Below are positions 9,743 to 19,929 of a stretch of DNA of 64,000 nt, piece by piece. The stretch comes from Desulfuromonadales bacterium. Its GTDB lineage: Bacteria; Desulfobacterota; Desulfuromonadia; Geobacterales; Pseudopelobacteraceae. Within the stretch, counting starts at the first letter, position 1, and each line of letters starts with the position of its first letter. The notes beneath the pieces are model-generated. The model saw only the letters and a list, made by a program, of their open reading frames with translations, was not told the origin of the DNA and did not search any database. The position numbers and the translations under genes are program-made. The stretch lies in NCBI GenBank assembly GCA_013377095.1, contig JACAAY010000009.1, forward strand, positions 1 through 64,000, read 5' to 3'.

Positions 9743-9850
9743 ATGATGCTGTTCAAAGTTAAAAACATACGCCTGATTGTTGCTACGGTCCTGATGCTGC
9801 TTGGCGGGGCAGTAGCATGCTGATGGACGGTCTCGCGCACTGACCGCGAG
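9743..9850 (+). pseudogene. Interrupted 5' end of the Cache/CHASE kinase gene (in-frame TGA)
   Basis: The frame of the following kinase is open upstream and encodes a membrane anchor beginning MMLFKVKNIRLIVATV at ATG 9743 (or 9746), but codon 27 is TGA at 9821-9823. Beyond it the frame continues without a break into the kinase. A Trp codon (TGG) changed to TGA would explain it. The best ribosome site (AAGGGGG at about 9709) serves ATG 9721 in another frame, which ends after 13 codons at 9762, so a second small lesion is possible. Sequence error is not excluded. Confidence 0.6.
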
Positions 9851-12800
9851 ATGCGCGCCGACCTGCTCCAGCAGACCCAGTTGGTGGCGCAGGCCGTGAA
9901 CATCGAGCGAATCAAGGCGCTCAGCGGCACGCAAGCGGACCTGAAGAATGCCGAATACCTGAGGGTCAAGGAACAGTTTTCCGCGGTTCGCACGCTGTAT
10001 CCGCAGTGCCGTTTTGCCTATCTCGTGGGCCGGAATGCGGATGGAAGCTTCTTTTTCTATCTGGACAGCGAACCGGCAGAATCCAAAGACTGCTCTCCTC
10101 CCGGTCAGATTTACCGGGAGGCGCCGCACGGTTTGCGCCGTGCCTTTAGCACCCGGAATGCGACGGTTGAAGGCCCGTACTCCGACCGCTGGGGCACCTG
10201 GGTTTCGGCGCTGGTCCCGGTCCATGACCCGCGGACAGCCCTGTACGGTCTGGCAACGCCGGATGATGCCCGGGCGCTGGTGCGCAAGGCCGTGGATTTT
10301 TACCGGAGAAACGGCCGGGAGCACTTTCTGAAGGAAGTCAGCAATCCGCGGGGAGCATTCCACCGGGGCGACCTGTATGCCTTTGTCTATGACCGCGGCA
10401 TGACCATGCTGGCGCATCCCGTAAAACCGGAACTGATCGGCCAGAACCAGCTGAACATGAGGGACTGGGCCGGGGGAACGTTTTTCCGCCAGGAGATCCG
10501 GGACGTTGCCCATTTGAAAGGCAGTGGCTGGGTGGATTATGAATACGAGAATCCGGTCAGCAAGGCGATTGATTCCAAGACCACCTATGTGGAAGCGGTT
10601 GACGATGTCATCATCTGTGCCGGGGCATACAAGGGATCCGGTGCAATGCTGGCGTTGCTGGGTATGGATATCGACGCTCGAGCCTGGAACGCGAGGCTTG
10701 CCCGTGCTGCGTTGCCGCCGGCGCTGCTCACGCTGTCGCTGCTCACGCTCTTGGTGGCCGGTTCATCGCTTCTGGAGCGGAGAACATCGCTTGGGGCGTC
10801 TCCGCGATGGATGCGGCATCCTGAACCACTGCTGGTTGCCGCTGTTGGGCTTGTGCTAACCCTGTTTGTCGCCTGGGTGGCGTATGATCGCGAAATTCAT
10901 AACCGAAATGAAAGTTTTGCGCAACTGGCGAAAAGCAGAACAGAAACGATTGCAAATACGCTGCGCGAACTCCGCGCAACCGGAATTGAGAGTTTGGCGC
11001 ACTTTTATGAAAACAGCACCAGGGTGACTCCAGATGAGTTTAAACGATTCAGCAGCTATCTGACGAAGAATACCTCTGTTCAGGCATGGGGCTGGGCTCC
11101 GGCAGTGCCGGTCACGGAAAGATCCCGCTTCGAGGCGGCGACCCGCGCGGCAGGTGTAAAGGGCTTTGAAATCTGGCAGAAGAACGCGGGTGGGCAGCGA
11201 GCTTCTGCCACGGGTCGAGAGATGTACTATCCCGTTGTGCACGTGACGTCCCTGGCCGGCAATGAACGCGCCCAGGGCTATGATATCGGTTCCGAACCGT
11301 TGCGCCGGGCTGCCCTGGAAGAGGCGGCGCGTACCGGCCTGCCCACCGCCACCGATCCCATTACCCTGCTGCAGCAGACGGGTGAGCAGAAGGGGGTACT
11401 GATCTGTCGTCCCGTCTTCAGTGACGGGAACAGAAAGCGGCTGCGCGGTTTTGTCATCGTGGCGCTGCAGATGAAAACCCTGCTGTGGAGCGCGCCCCTG
11501 GATGACTCCGTGCCCATGGGACTTTCTCTCCTGCACAGTGGTGCGCGTCCCGAACTGCTTGCCGCCTCCTGGGATACGGAGAGTCCCCCCGGTTCGAGGC
11601 TGTCCGCAAACCGCCCGGTCTTTGCCTTCGGAAAGGTCTTTGCCGTAACGTCCCTTGCTGGTCCGGAATTCATGCGTCTGCATACGATGTTGGCGGTTTG
11701 GATCTCCGTTGTGACAGGGCTGGTGCTCACCATGGTAGTCACCTTCATGGTCGGCATAATCCTTCGCCGGCGCGAGGAGTTGGAACGCCTGGTCTCCCTG
11801 AGGACCAGCGCGCTGCGCGAAAGCAAGGAACACCTGTCAGCCACGCTCCACTCCATCGGTGACGGGGTGATTGCCACCGATGCCACCGGCAGGGTTACAA
11901 ATCTGAATGGTGTGGCTGAACGCCTTACCGGTTGGACCACAGACGAGGCAATGGGCAAGCCTGTCGTTGATATCTTCCGTATTGTGCATGCCAAGACCCG
12001 CGTCACAGCAGAAAATCCGGTGGAGCAGACCCTCCGCGAGGGCGTAGTCGTGGATTTGTCCAACAATATTGTTCTCATCGCCAGGGGTGGTGTTGAATAC
12101 CAGGTGGCGGACAGTTGCGCACCCATTCTTGATGCGGACGGTCATGTCATTGGCGCCGTGCTTGTCTTCCGCGATGTGACCGAGGAGTATCGCCAGCGTG
12201 AACAGTTGCGCGCGAGTGAAGAAAAACACCGCACCATCCTGCAGACCACCAAGGCCGGCTTCTGTCTGCTGGATACGCGCGGGAATTTGCTGGAGGTGAA
12301 TGAGGCTTTTTGCCGAATGAGCGGCTACAGCGCGCAGGAATTGCTGGATCTGCGGATTTCAGATCTGGATTGCACCGAAACGGATATGGACCTCACCACC
12401 CGCATCCGAAAGATCATGGCACAGGGGGCTGACAGTTTCGAGTCCCGCCACCGCCGCAAGGATGGGAGCGTTTTTGACGTCGAAATCAGCGTCCAGTACC
12501 TGTCTGCCGGAGAAGGGTGGCTGGTGGTGTTTATGCAGGACGTCAGCGAGCGCAAGCAGGCTGAGCGGGAGAAGACCAAGCTTGAGAGTCAGCTTCATCA
12601 GGCTCAGAAGATGGAGTCCGTGGGGCGCTTGGCTGGTGGAGTAGCCCATGATTTCAACAACATGTTGAGTGTCATTCTCGGTCATGCGGAACTGGCCCTG
12701 ATGAAGTCGGACCCGTCTCAGCCGCTCAGTGCAAATCTTAAACAGATCCGTGATGCGGCCATACGCTCTGCCGACCTTACGCGGCAGCTGTTGGCCTTTG

Positions 12801-13777
12801 CCCGACAACAGGCAATTACCCCCAAGGTGCTCGACCTGAACGAAACCGTGGCGGGCATGCTCAATATGCTGCAACGGCTGATTGGAGAGAACATAGATCT
12901 CAGTTGGCACCCCAAGGCGAATCTGTGGCCGGTAAAAGTGGATCCGTCCCAGGTTGACCAGATCCTGGCCAACCTCTGTGTCAATGCACGAGACGCGATT
13001 TCAGGCGTCGGTTCACTGATAATCGAAACAGGGAATTGCGTTCTCGATGATAATTTCTGTGCCGATCATGTCGGTTTTGTGGCCGGGGAGTATGTGCGGC
13101 TCGCGGTGAGCGACAATGGTTGCGGAATGGATCCAGAAACACTGGAGCACATCTTCGAGCCCTTTTTCACTACCAAGGAACTGGGCAAGGGGACCGGCCT
13201 GGGGCTGTCCACAGTCTATGGCGCGGTCAGGCAGAACAACGGGTTTATAGATGCATGCAGCAAACCGGGGAGGGGTACGACGTTTACCATCTACCTGCCC
13301 CGTCATGCGGCCGGGGAGGAACAGGCGCTTCAGCCTGCCTCGGTGCTCCCTGCGGCACGGGGCGCGGAAACCATCCTGCTGGTGGAGGATGAACCGTCGA
13401 TCCTGGAAATGGCGGCAACCATGCTCGAACTGCAGGGGTACACCGTGCTGCCTGCGAGTACTCCCGGCGAGGCCATGTATCTTTCAGGCGTACACGCAGG
13501 TAAGATTCACCTGTTGATGACCGACGTTGTCATGCCTGAAATGAACGGTCGGGAACTGTTTGACAGGCTTCTGCCACAGTATCCCGATCTTGCCTGTCTG
13601 TTCATGTCCGGTTACACCGCCGACGTCATCGCCCACCACGGCGTGTTGAACGAAGGAGTTCATTTCATCCACAAGCCCTTCTCCATCCAAAGCCTGGCTG
13701 CCAGCGTTCGTAATGTGCTGGCTGCACACAGTGAAAGTATCCGCGGATCTCAAAGGTCTGCTCCGGATGTCTATTGA
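9851..13777 (+). CDS. Cache/CHASE hybrid histidine kinase (5' truncated)
   Basis: 1308 residues from the first ATG after the in-frame TGA. Visible parts: a Cache-like extracytoplasmic domain (about 1-270), two hydrophobic segments ([15 protein letters not shown] and [18 protein letters not shown]), a CHASE1-type domain (about 350-600), another TM ([18 protein letters not shown]), two PAS domains, HisKA with phospho-His near 933 ([18 protein letters not shown]), HATPase ([16 protein letters not shown]) and a receiver with Asp near 1225 ([13 protein letters not shown]). Two stacked extracytoplasmic sensors in one kinase are notable. Without the lost N-terminal anchor the Cache domain would stay in the cytoplasm, so a product started here is probably not a normal sensor. 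The true gene likely begins at 9721-9746. Confidence 0.85.
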   Translation: MRADLLQQTQLVAQAVNIERIKALSGTQADLKNAEYLRVKEQFSAVRTLYPQCRFAYLVGRNADGSFFFYLDSEPAESKDCSPPGQIYREAPHGLRRAFSTRNATVEGPYSDRWGTWVSALVPVHDPRTALYGLATPDDARALVRKAVDFYRRNGREHFLKEVSNPRGAFHRGDLYAFVYDRGMTMLAHPVKPELIGQNQLNMRDWAGGTFFRQEIRDVAHLKGSGWVDYEYENPVSKAIDSKTTYVEAVDDVIICAGAYKGSGAMLALLGMDIDARAWNARLARAALPPALLTLSLLTLLVAGSSLLERRTSLGASPRWMRHPEPLLVAAVGLVLTLFVAWVAYDREIHNRNESFAQLAKSRTETIANTLRELRATGIESLAHFYENSTRVTPDEFKRFSSYLTKNTSVQAWGWAPAVPVTERSRFEAATRAAGVKGFEIWQKNAGGQRASATGREMYYPVVHVTSLAGNERAQGYDIGSEPLRRAALEEAARTGLPTATDPITLLQQTGEQKGVLICRPVFSDGNRKRLRGFVIVALQMKTLLWSAPLDDSVPMGLSLLHSGARPELLAASWDTESPPGSRLSANRPVFAFGKVFAVTSLAGPEFMRLHTMLAVWISVVTGLVLTMVVTFMVGIILRRREELERLVSLRTSALRESKEHLSATLHSIGDGVIATDATGRVTNLNGVAERLTGWTTDEAMGKPVVDIFRIVHAKTRVTAENPVEQTLREGVVVDLSNNIVLIARGGVEYQVADSCAPILDADGHVIGAVLVFRDVTEEYRQREQLRASEEKHRTILQTTKAGFCLLDTRGNLLEVNEAFCRMSGYSAQELLDLRISDLDCTETDMDLTTRIRKIMAQGADSFESRHRRKDGSVFDVEISVQYLSAGEGWLVVFMQDVSERKQAEREKTKLESQLHQAQKMESVGRLAGGVAHDFNNMLSVILGHAELALMKSDPSQPLSANLKQIRDAAIRSADLTRQLLAFARQQAITPKVLDLNETVAGMLNMLQRLIGENIDLSWHPKANLWPVKVDPSQVDQILANLCVNARDAISGVGSLIIETGNCVLDDNFCADHVGFVAGEYVRLAVSDNGCGMDPETLEHIFEPFFTTKELGKGTGLGLSTVYGAVRQNNGFIDACSKPGRGTTFTIYLPRHAAGEEQALQPASVLPAARGAETILLVEDEPSILEMAATMLELQGYTVLPASTPGEAMYLSGVHAGKIHLLMTDVVMPEMNGRELFDRLLPQYPDLACLFMSGYTADVIAHHGVLNEGVHFIHKPFSIQSLAASVRNVLAAHSESIRGSQRSAPDVY

Positions 13778-13815
13778 CTGCAAGGGGTCCCGCCGCCCGC
13801 AACTGTTTAACTTGT

Positions 13816-13843
13816 TTGACAACGTTGAGATAACCGCTATAGT
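13816..13843 (+). promoter_or_regulatory. Sigma-70 promoter of the fecR-ompA-CHASE2 operon
   Basis: TTGACA at 13816-13821 and TATAGT at 13838-13843 are separated by 16 bases. This predicts an mRNA start near 13850 and a leader of about 135 bases before the FecR gene. It makes that operon transcriptionally independent of the kinase gene upstream. Confidence 0.65.
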
Positions 13844-13985
13844 TTTAAACACTTTGCAGGCATATCATGGCATTGCGCATTCGGTCGCCGTTCCATGAGC
13901 TACACGGCCAGAGAGGGTATTGAACCTATCTTGACGTTTGGTGTGATCTTACCTCCTGAACTGAATTTTCCGCGAGGATCGAGAC

Positions 13986-14432
13986 ATGAGATCAATTATT
14001 ATTGAGTTACTCATTACGGCACTGGTGCTGACAGCTACGCTGTCATACGGGGCCACGGCAGATCACGTCGGCATTGTCAAGGCCATGGCCGGCGAGGTTG
14101 TCATTACCCGAAACGACCACACCATGAAAGCCGCGCCAAACATGAAACTGAGGGAAGGTGATATCGTCCAGACCGGGCCCGATGGCAAGGCCGGACTTAT
14201 CCTCGAAGACGATACGGTTATTTCCATGGGATTTAACACCCGAATTGCCATCAAAAGTTTCCTGTTTCAGCCGAATGATAAAAAGCTGTCGCTCATTGCC
14301 CGTATCTTCCAGGGGACGGTGTCCTTTGTCTCCGGGCAGATTGCCAGGCTGGCGCCCCATCTCGTGCATATCGAAACCCCCACGGCGACAGTCGGGCTGC
14401 GGGGTACCCACGTGCTGATCCAGGTGGACTGA
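13986..14432 (+). CDS. FecR-domain protein
   Basis: 148-residue exported protein with an N-terminal signal segment (IIIELLITALVLTATLSYG) followed by a FecR domain. Typical features are GEVVITR, LREGDIVQTGPDGKAGLIL, DDTVISM and the end LVHIETPTATVGLRGTHVLI. Such stand-alone FecR domains in Desulfuromonadia are periplasmic and often sit beside OmpA and CHASE2 genes, as here. GAGGAT precedes ATG 13986. It has no cytoplasmic anti-sigma region, so it is not a FecR of the iron-citrate type. A structural or sensory envelope role is inferred. First gene of a three-gene operon. Confidence 0.85.
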   Translation: MRSIIIELLITALVLTATLSYGATADHVGIVKAMAGEVVITRNDHTMKAAPNMKLREGDIVQTGPDGKAGLILEDDTVISMGFNTRIAIKSFLFQPNDKKLSLIARIFQGTVSFVSGQIARLAPHLVHIETPTATVGLRGTHVLIQVD

Positions 14433-14484
14433 CGTGGCTTCAGGCAAGACCTGAAGCACATTGAGATGGAAGGGGGGGAGGCAT

Positions 14485-15087
14485 ATGATGTGTAGGGCAC
14501 AACGACTCGCGGTGATGTTACTCCTGATTTTCCTGTCAAATGGCTGCGCCAAGAGAACGTTGATCGCCCTGGCGCCGGATCCTGACGGCAAGACCGGCAG
14601 CATCACCGTCGGCAATCAAGCCGGCAGCGTTGCCATCGATGCTCCCTACCAGGCTACTACCGTCACGGATGTCATGGGGCGACCTTCTGAGCCGGAACTC
14701 CTCGGTAAGGAGGCTCTTGACAGGATCTTCGCGGAATCCCTCTCCATCCAGCCCAAACGCCCGCTCCATTTCCTGCTGTATTTTGAAAAAGATACCACGC
14801 TCACCCCTGATTCAACGAAAGTCCTGACCTCGATTATCTCGACCATCCGTGAACGGAACTCAACGGATATCTCGGTGGTTGGGCATACGGACACCGTCGG
14901 AACCAAGGAGTACAATACAACGCTTTCAAGCAACAGGGCCAGGGCTGTAAAAGACCTGCTGGTCAGGTTGGGAGCGGAGCCAGGCGCTATCCAGACCACG
15001 TCGCACGGCAAGGAAAATCTGTTGATTCCGACCAGTGACAATGTAAACGAACCAAGAAACCGCCGGGTAGAGGTGGTCGTCAGATAG
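14485..15087 (+). CDS. OmpA-family lipoprotein
   Basis: About 200 residues. A lipoprotein signal peptide ends in the lipobox LSNGC, with the lipidated Cys at residue 21, so it should be membrane-anchored, probably in the outer membrane. The C-terminal half is an OmpA-like peptidoglycan-binding domain (LLYFEKDTTLTPDS, VVGHTDTVGTKEYN, LSSNRARAVKDLL, NEPRNRRVEV). I chose ATG 14485 over an upstream TTG because GGGGGGAGG precedes it. It lies between the FecR protein and the CHASE2 kinase and may tie the periplasmic sensor assembly to the cell wall (inference). Confidence 0.88.
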   Translation: MMCRAQRLAVMLLLIFLSNGCAKRTLIALAPDPDGKTGSITVGNQAGSVAIDAPYQATTVTDVMGRPSEPELLGKEALDRIFAESLSIQPKRPLHFLLYFEKDTTLTPDSTKVLTSIISTIRERNSTDISVVGHTDTVGTKEYNTTLSSNRARAVKDLLVRLGAEPGAIQTTSHGKENLLIPTSDNVNEPRNRRVEVVVR

Positions 15088-15102
15088 TGGAATAGGGTGG
15101 AT

Positions 15103-18021
15103 ATGCAGCAACCCATTCATAACGAACGACGGTTAACCTGGATACTGCTACTTGCGGGGCTTTTCTTCAGTCTGTTCATTTGTGTTGTCTACCTGATGTA
15201 TCCCTCCTCTGTTGCCTCAACAAACAATAGAACAACCGATGTCGTCATGTCACTTGTGCATACGAAACCGGCATCGGGTTCAATCGTCATTGTCGACATC
15301 GACGAAAACAGCCTGTCCAGGTATGGTCAATGGCCGTGGTCCCGTGACCGCCTGGCGCAACTGCTGCGCGCCATAAACGCAGCTGGTGCGGCCGGCATTG
15401 GCCTGGATCTGATCCTGGCTGAGCCGGATCGCACATTCACAACCAAACGTCCAAAGGGCAGCACTCCCGGGCTTGACTACGACAACAGCTCCCCAGGTAA
15501 CCCGGTCGACCCGAATGACAACGATCATATTCTGGCAAATACGTTGGCCAAGGGACCCTTTGTCCTCGGCTATGAGTTTTTGTTCGGGGGCAAAGCGAAA
15601 CCGGAAGCAGCGTGTGGGTTGCATCCGCCAGGTATTGTCTGGATCAATAAGGCTGATAAGGTTTACGATCAACACAATTTTATCAATGCACAGGATGTTG
15701 TTTGTAACCGTCAGGTGCTTTCCGGCGCAGTGTCTTATTCGGGCTTTTTGAATGCGACTCCGGATGACGATGGCATCCTGAGGCGCATGCCCATGCTGAT
15801 CCAGTTTAACGACGATCTTTACCCCTCTCTGGCGCTGGCACTTCTGCTGCAGCACGGGAAGCACAACCAGATTGAGATACTGCGGAAAAAAAGTGGCCGC
15901 ATCGAACTGATCGTGGGTAACAAGTCTATTCCTGTCGACACCCAGGGGAATATGGTTGTGCCGTTTTCCCAACGGGCCGACGTAACCTCACGGATCTCCG
16001 CCGAGGATCTTCTTGCAGGAAAAAACCTGTCATCAGGGATCAGGGGCAAGATTGTCCTTGTCGGTTCCTCGGCTGCCGGTCTGACGCACGTCTATCAGAC
16101 ACCCGCCGGTCCGCTTCACACCCATGTGGATGTCCATGCGCAGGTGCTGGAAACAGTGTTGACCGGTCAGCACGTTATCCGGGCCAGGGAATTTCTGTTT
16201 TGGGAAGTCCTGATTGGTTTGCTGGTCGTGGTATGCGCCAGCCTGACCGTTTCCCGGATGGGGATTCTGCCCAGCGCGGCTGTGTGCGCAGCAGTCCTGG
16301 CTGGAATCTGGGCCGGCATGCTGTTCCTTTTTCAATCACGGGGCTATCTGTTTTCTCCATTGCTGCCAACCGTTCTGGTGGTGACGAACTATGCGGTTCT
16401 CACCATCTTCAAGTCCTGGAAAATCCAGGTCTACGCCCGGGAAAGGGCCGAGAGCACCCTGATACTCTTGAAATCCAGCGAGAATACGTTGAGTTCCATT
16501 GTCAGGGTAGTGCCGGATATCATCTTTCGTCTTGATCCCTCCGGCAGTATTACGTTTATCAGCCCTGCCATTTCAAAATATACCGCTTCCCCCGATGACC
16601 TGATCGGCCATTCCATATTCGATCTGGTGGTGCCGAACGATATGCCCAAGGCTCAGTATCGCTTGAATGAGAAACGAACCGGAGAACGGGCGACCCGAGA
16701 TCTGGAACTGCGTCTGCTGCTGCCGAACAGCCTTGACGAAGGCGCGGGGGACATAAGATATTTCCGCGTTTCGGCGGAAGGTGTCTATCAGGGGGATACC
16801 CCCTGTTCCATGGGTTTTATCGGCACACAGGGGATAATTCACGATATTACCGAGCAGAAAAAGCTCGAAGAAAAATTGCTTGATGCCCAGAAAATGGAGG
16901 CTATCGGCAGCCTGGCAGCCGGAGTCGCCCATGATTTGAACAATGTGTTGTCCGGCCTGGTTTCCTATCCCGAACTGCTGTTGATGGAGCTTCCTCCGGA
17001 CAGCCCGTTGCGCGAAAAGATTTCCATCATCCAGCGATCCGGTGAGAAGGCGGCGGCGATTGTCCAGGATCTTCTCGCACTGGGCAGGCGCGGAGCAAAA
17101 AACTCGGAACTCATCAACCTGAATGAAATTATTTTTGATTACCTCATGTCACTCGAATTCGACACCATTCAAAAAGATCATCCGGGTGCGACACTGGAGA
17201 CGGATCTTGCGCCGGACCTTCTGAACATAATGGGCTCCAGATTCCATCTGGCCAAGGTGATCATGAACCTTCTATCCAATGCATGCGAGGCCATGCCTGC
17301 CGGTGGCAAGGTGAAGCTTTCTTCCTGTAACAGGTATATTGATACACCGCTGATGCTCTACGAAGAGATCCCGCCTGGCGAGTATGTCAGCGTCAGTGTT
17401 ACCGATGAAGGCATCGGCATTGCGGACGAAGATCTCCGCAAGGTTTTCGAACCGTTCTATAGCAAGAAGTCGATGCGGCGAAGTGGCTCTGGTCTGGGGA
17501 TGACTATCATCTGGGCAACGGTCAAGGATTTTGGCGGGTACATCGATCTGCAGAGTCGGGAGGGTCAGGGAACACGTTTCGAGCTCTTTCTTCCTGCCAC
17601 CCGAGATGGGGCGGGGTCACCATCTCGGGTGGCAGTTCTTGATGATTACATTGGGACTGAGAATATTTTAGTTGTTGATGACGTGCCTGAACAGCGGATG
17701 ATTGCGACGAATATGCTCACCAAACTTGGTTATGCGGTAACATCCGTTGCCAGCGGCGAGGCTGCCGTTGAACACCTGCGTGAACATGTCGCCGATCTGG
17801 TCGTGCTCGACATGATCATGCCTGGTGGAATGGACGGCCTGGAAACCTATCTGCATGTCATTGCGCTTCGGCCGGGACTGAGAGCAATCATAACCAGCGG
17901 TTTTTCCGAATCGGATAGAGTAAAGGCGCTCCGGCAGATGGGTGTCGGAGAATATGTCCAAAAGCCGTACACGCTTGAAAAACTTGGCATGGCCGTCAGA
18001 AGTGAACTGGATCGTACGTAG
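15103..18021 (+). CDS. CHASE2-domain hybrid histidine kinase
   Basis: About 972 residues. After an N-terminal TM (WILLLAGLFFSLFICVVYLMY) comes a CHASE2 extracytoplasmic sensor (about 50-340; IVIVDIDENSLSRYGQWPWS, GFLNATPDDDGILRRMPM, VLVGSSAAGL), then three TM segments (about 360-435), a PAS domain, HisKA with His near 610 (GVAHDLNNVLSGL), HATPase (NLLSNACEAM, DEGIGIAD, GSGLGMTI) and a receiver with Asp near 903 (LVVLDMIMPGGMDG). ATG 15103 follows AGGGTGG; GTG 15097 is an alternative. Third gene of the operon with FecR and OmpA proteins, which suggests a shared envelope-sensing function (inference). The ligand is unknown. Confidence 0.92.
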   Translation: MQQPIHNERRLTWILLLAGLFFSLFICVVYLMYPSSVASTNNRTTDVVMSLVHTKPASGSIVIVDIDENSLSRYGQWPWSRDRLAQLLRAINAAGAAGIGLDLILAEPDRTFTTKRPKGSTPGLDYDNSSPGNPVDPNDNDHILANTLAKGPFVLGYEFLFGGKAKPEAACGLHPPGIVWINKADKVYDQHNFINAQDVVCNRQVLSGAVSYSGFLNATPDDDGILRRMPMLIQFNDDLYPSLALALLLQHGKHNQIEILRKKSGRIELIVGNKSIPVDTQGNMVVPFSQRADVTSRISAEDLLAGKNLSSGIRGKIVLVGSSAAGLTHVYQTPAGPLHTHVDVHAQVLETVLTGQHVIRAREFLFWEVLIGLLVVVCASLTVSRMGILPSAAVCAAVLAGIWAGMLFLFQSRGYLFSPLLPTVLVVTNYAVLTIFKSWKIQVYARERAESTLILLKSSENTLSSIVRVVPDIIFRLDPSGSITFISPAISKYTASPDDLIGHSIFDLVVPNDMPKAQYRLNEKRTGERATRDLELRLLLPNSLDEGAGDIRYFRVSAEGVYQGDTPCSMGFIGTQGIIHDITEQKKLEEKLLDAQKMEAIGSLAAGVAHDLNNVLSGLVSYPELLLMELPPDSPLREKISIIQRSGEKAAAIVQDLLALGRRGAKNSELINLNEIIFDYLMSLEFDTIQKDHPGATLETDLAPDLLNIMGSRFHLAKVIMNLLSNACEAMPAGGKVKLSSCNRYIDTPLMLYEEIPPGEYVSVSVTDEGIGIADEDLRKVFEPFYSKKSMRRSGSGLGMTIIWATVKDFGGYIDLQSREGQGTRFELFLPATRDGAGSPSRVAVLDDYIGTENILVVDDVPEQRMIATNMLTKLGYAVTSVASGEAAVEHLREHVADLVVLDMIMPGGMDGLETYLHVIALRPGLRAIITSGFSESDRVKALRQMGVGEYVQKPYTLEKLGMAVRSELDRT

Positions 18022-18082
18022 ATGGACCGGATGGGGAAAGAGGGGTACATAGGGACATTTTCCTGTATTTTAAATCGTGTAG

Positions 18083-18113
18083 GGCGGCCAATCGGCTGCC
18101 TTTGCAGTTTTCT
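18083..18113 (+). terminator. Intrinsic terminator after the CHASE2 kinase
   Basis: A 7-bp stem (GGCGGCC with GGCTGCC, one G-U pair) with the four-base loop AATC is followed by a T-rich stretch ending TTTTC. It lies 62 bases after the kinase stop and would close the fecR-ompA-CHASE2 transcript. Confidence 0.55.
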
Positions 18114-18121
18114 GGAGCATG

Positions 18122-18436
18122 CTAGCGCCCGAATCCTCCGCTCTGCACAGCTTCCAGGATGCCATTGCTGAAAATGAGTGTATGTATCAGCCGATTCGGA
18201 CCTTCGTTATAGGTCCATTCCTGGACCTCTATATACACCGTTTTACCTCTGTTGCTGGATGCCGGTTCTTCGCGTCGGGCAACAAATGAGGGGGTGTCGC
18301 ACTTGACCGCCACAACCGAGATGCTGTCTCCGGTGGAGACGATGCTGCCGTTGGGGCAGCGAAAATTGTCGGCATACGCCGCTTGAGCCGCCAGTGAGCA
18401 GCATACCAGTATCAATACCCTGATAATCATCATCAA
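18122..18436 (-). CDS. DUF2845-type exported protein
   Basis: 104-residue small periplasmic protein. The signal peptide (RVLILVCCSLAAQAAYA) is followed by FRCPNGSIVSTGDSISVVAVKC, the pattern of DUF2845: a short Cys-containing repeat with a GDS turn that links to the next Cys. The remainder forms beta strands around QEWTYNEGPNRLIHTLIF. Function unknown in the family. GAGGAG precedes ATG 18436. It is a single gene on the opposite strand from both neighbours. Confidence 0.8.
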   Translation of the reverse strand: MMMIIRVLILVCCSLAAQAAYADNFRCPNGSIVSTGDSISVVAVKCDTPSFVARREEPASSNRGKTVYIEVQEWTYNEGPNRLIHTLIFSNGILEAVQSGGFGR

Positions 18437-18590
18437 TCTCCTCTTTCTGAAGTCGCATGGCTGAAAACCGACTTGTGCAATTCATTGCTGAGTGCTGATG
18501 TTCACGTCATCACTATTCAAGACGTCTTTCCGCTTCGAAAGGTTTCATGTATTGTTGAAACTATACACCACAGAGATCGACAGGGGAAAC

Positions 18591-19841
18591 ATGATGAACA
18601 GAGAACCCCAACCAACTGTTTTTCTCGGACGTCAACCAATTCTGGATCTCCGTCAGGAGATAGTGGCCTACGAACTCCTGTTCCGCTCGGCTGATATCGC
18701 CGTCAGCGATTATGCCAACCAGGATCAGGCCTGTATCAGCGTGATCGAAAACGCCCTTTCCGGTTTCGGATTACGGCATGTGCTGGGAGACAAGGACGGT
18801 TTCTTCAATATTACCGAAACGGTGCTGTTGTCCGAGTTTGTCGAAATTTTGCCCAAAGATCAGGTTGTTTTGGAACTGATGGAAAACATTCCATTTAACG
18901 ACAGGGTCCGTGAACGGGTGCTGGAGCTCAAATCCAGGGGTTTTCGGCTTGCGCTCGACGATTATGTCTACTCGCCGGAGCACGCGAGCATCTGCCGGTT
19001 GGTGGATGTGATCAAGATCAACATACTTGAAACCTCGCCAGAAATGCTGCGGGAGGTGGCGCGTGAATTGCGCGCATCCCCGGTCAGTCTCCTTGCTGAA
19101 TGCGTGGAAACCATGGAATAGTTCAGGGAATGCCGTGAACTCGGTTTCGAGTTGTTTCAGGGGTACTTTTTCGAACGACCGGTGGTGCTCAGGAGGAAAG
19201 AGCTGGAAAGCTCGAAGATCGGCGTGCTGAGGCTTCTGGACAGCCTGAGGGGGGACATGGTGGTTGCGCAGGTCGAGGCAGTTTTTAAAGATCATCCCGA
19301 TCTGAGCTACAACCTGCTCAAGCTGGTCAATTCGGTGCACATCAATCTGCGGGAAAAGATCAAGAGTCTCCGTCACGCCATCATGATTCTCGGTCTTGAG
19401 AACCTTCGGCGCTGGGCCCGGCTGACGATCTTTGTCTGTTCCGACAGCAGGGGTATCAACAATCCGCTACTGGAGATGGCCGCGGTTCGTGGACGGCTGA
19501 TGGAATCTCTGGTCATGCGGCGACATTCGCTCCCTCTCAACGATGAGCTGGTTGAGTCCGCTTTCATGACCGGTATCATGTCACTGGTGGACGTCCTGTT
19601 TGGAGTATCCATGGAGGAGATCGTGGGGGAGTTGCATCTGAATGATGCCGTGTCACTGTCTCTGCTCCATCGTAAGGGGGAGTTGGGAGCCCTTCTGACG
19701 CTGGCGGAAACGCTGGAAATGGTTGATTTCAGAGAGGTTCAACGCTTGGTTGAGGCCAGTGACATTCCGTCTGACGAACTTCTGAAGGCGCAACTGGTGG
19801 CATACAACTGGCGCTCCAGCATGTGGAGGTCGGATGAGTAG
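18591..19841 (+). pseudogene. EAL-HDOD signalling protein, split by an in-frame TAG
   Basis: The frame encodes an N-terminal EAL-like domain (FLGRQPILDLRQEIVAYELL, LELMENIP, LALDDYVYS) and a C-terminal HDOD domain (YNLLKLVNSVHINLREKI, LRHAIMILGLENLRRWARL), the YuxH-type two-domain architecture. TAG at 19119-19121, just before FRECRELGFELFQGYFFERP, cuts the last part of the EAL domain from HDOD. The frame is the same on both sides and no other damage is visible, so one base change (for example GAG to TAG) explains it. The EAL half lacks the canonical EAL triplet (YELL), as usual for this non-enzymatic family. ATG 18591 follows AGGGG. Two separate polypeptides (18591-19121, 19152-19841) could still be made. 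Confidence 0.8.
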
Positions 19842-19929
19842 AACGGTCGAGCACTGGCAATACCGTTTTTTCTGAATCCAGGGAGTCCCTGTCAAAACAA
19901 ACGAAATCGATCCATCCGGCCTTATGCCG

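Noticed and set aside
9821-9851. Selenocysteine at TGA 9821, with a perfect 7-bp hairpin (9831-9837 with 9845-9851) just after it
   Set aside because: The hairpin is too near the TGA and its loop (CACTGAC) does not fit bacterial SECIS rules as I know them; a selenocysteine in a membrane anchor is also unlikely. The TGA followed by intact frame is better explained as a nonsense change.
19879-19891. 13-base palindrome CAGGGAGTCCCTG between converging genes
   Set aside because: The loop is too small for a hairpin terminator and nothing ties it to a regulator; probably chance.
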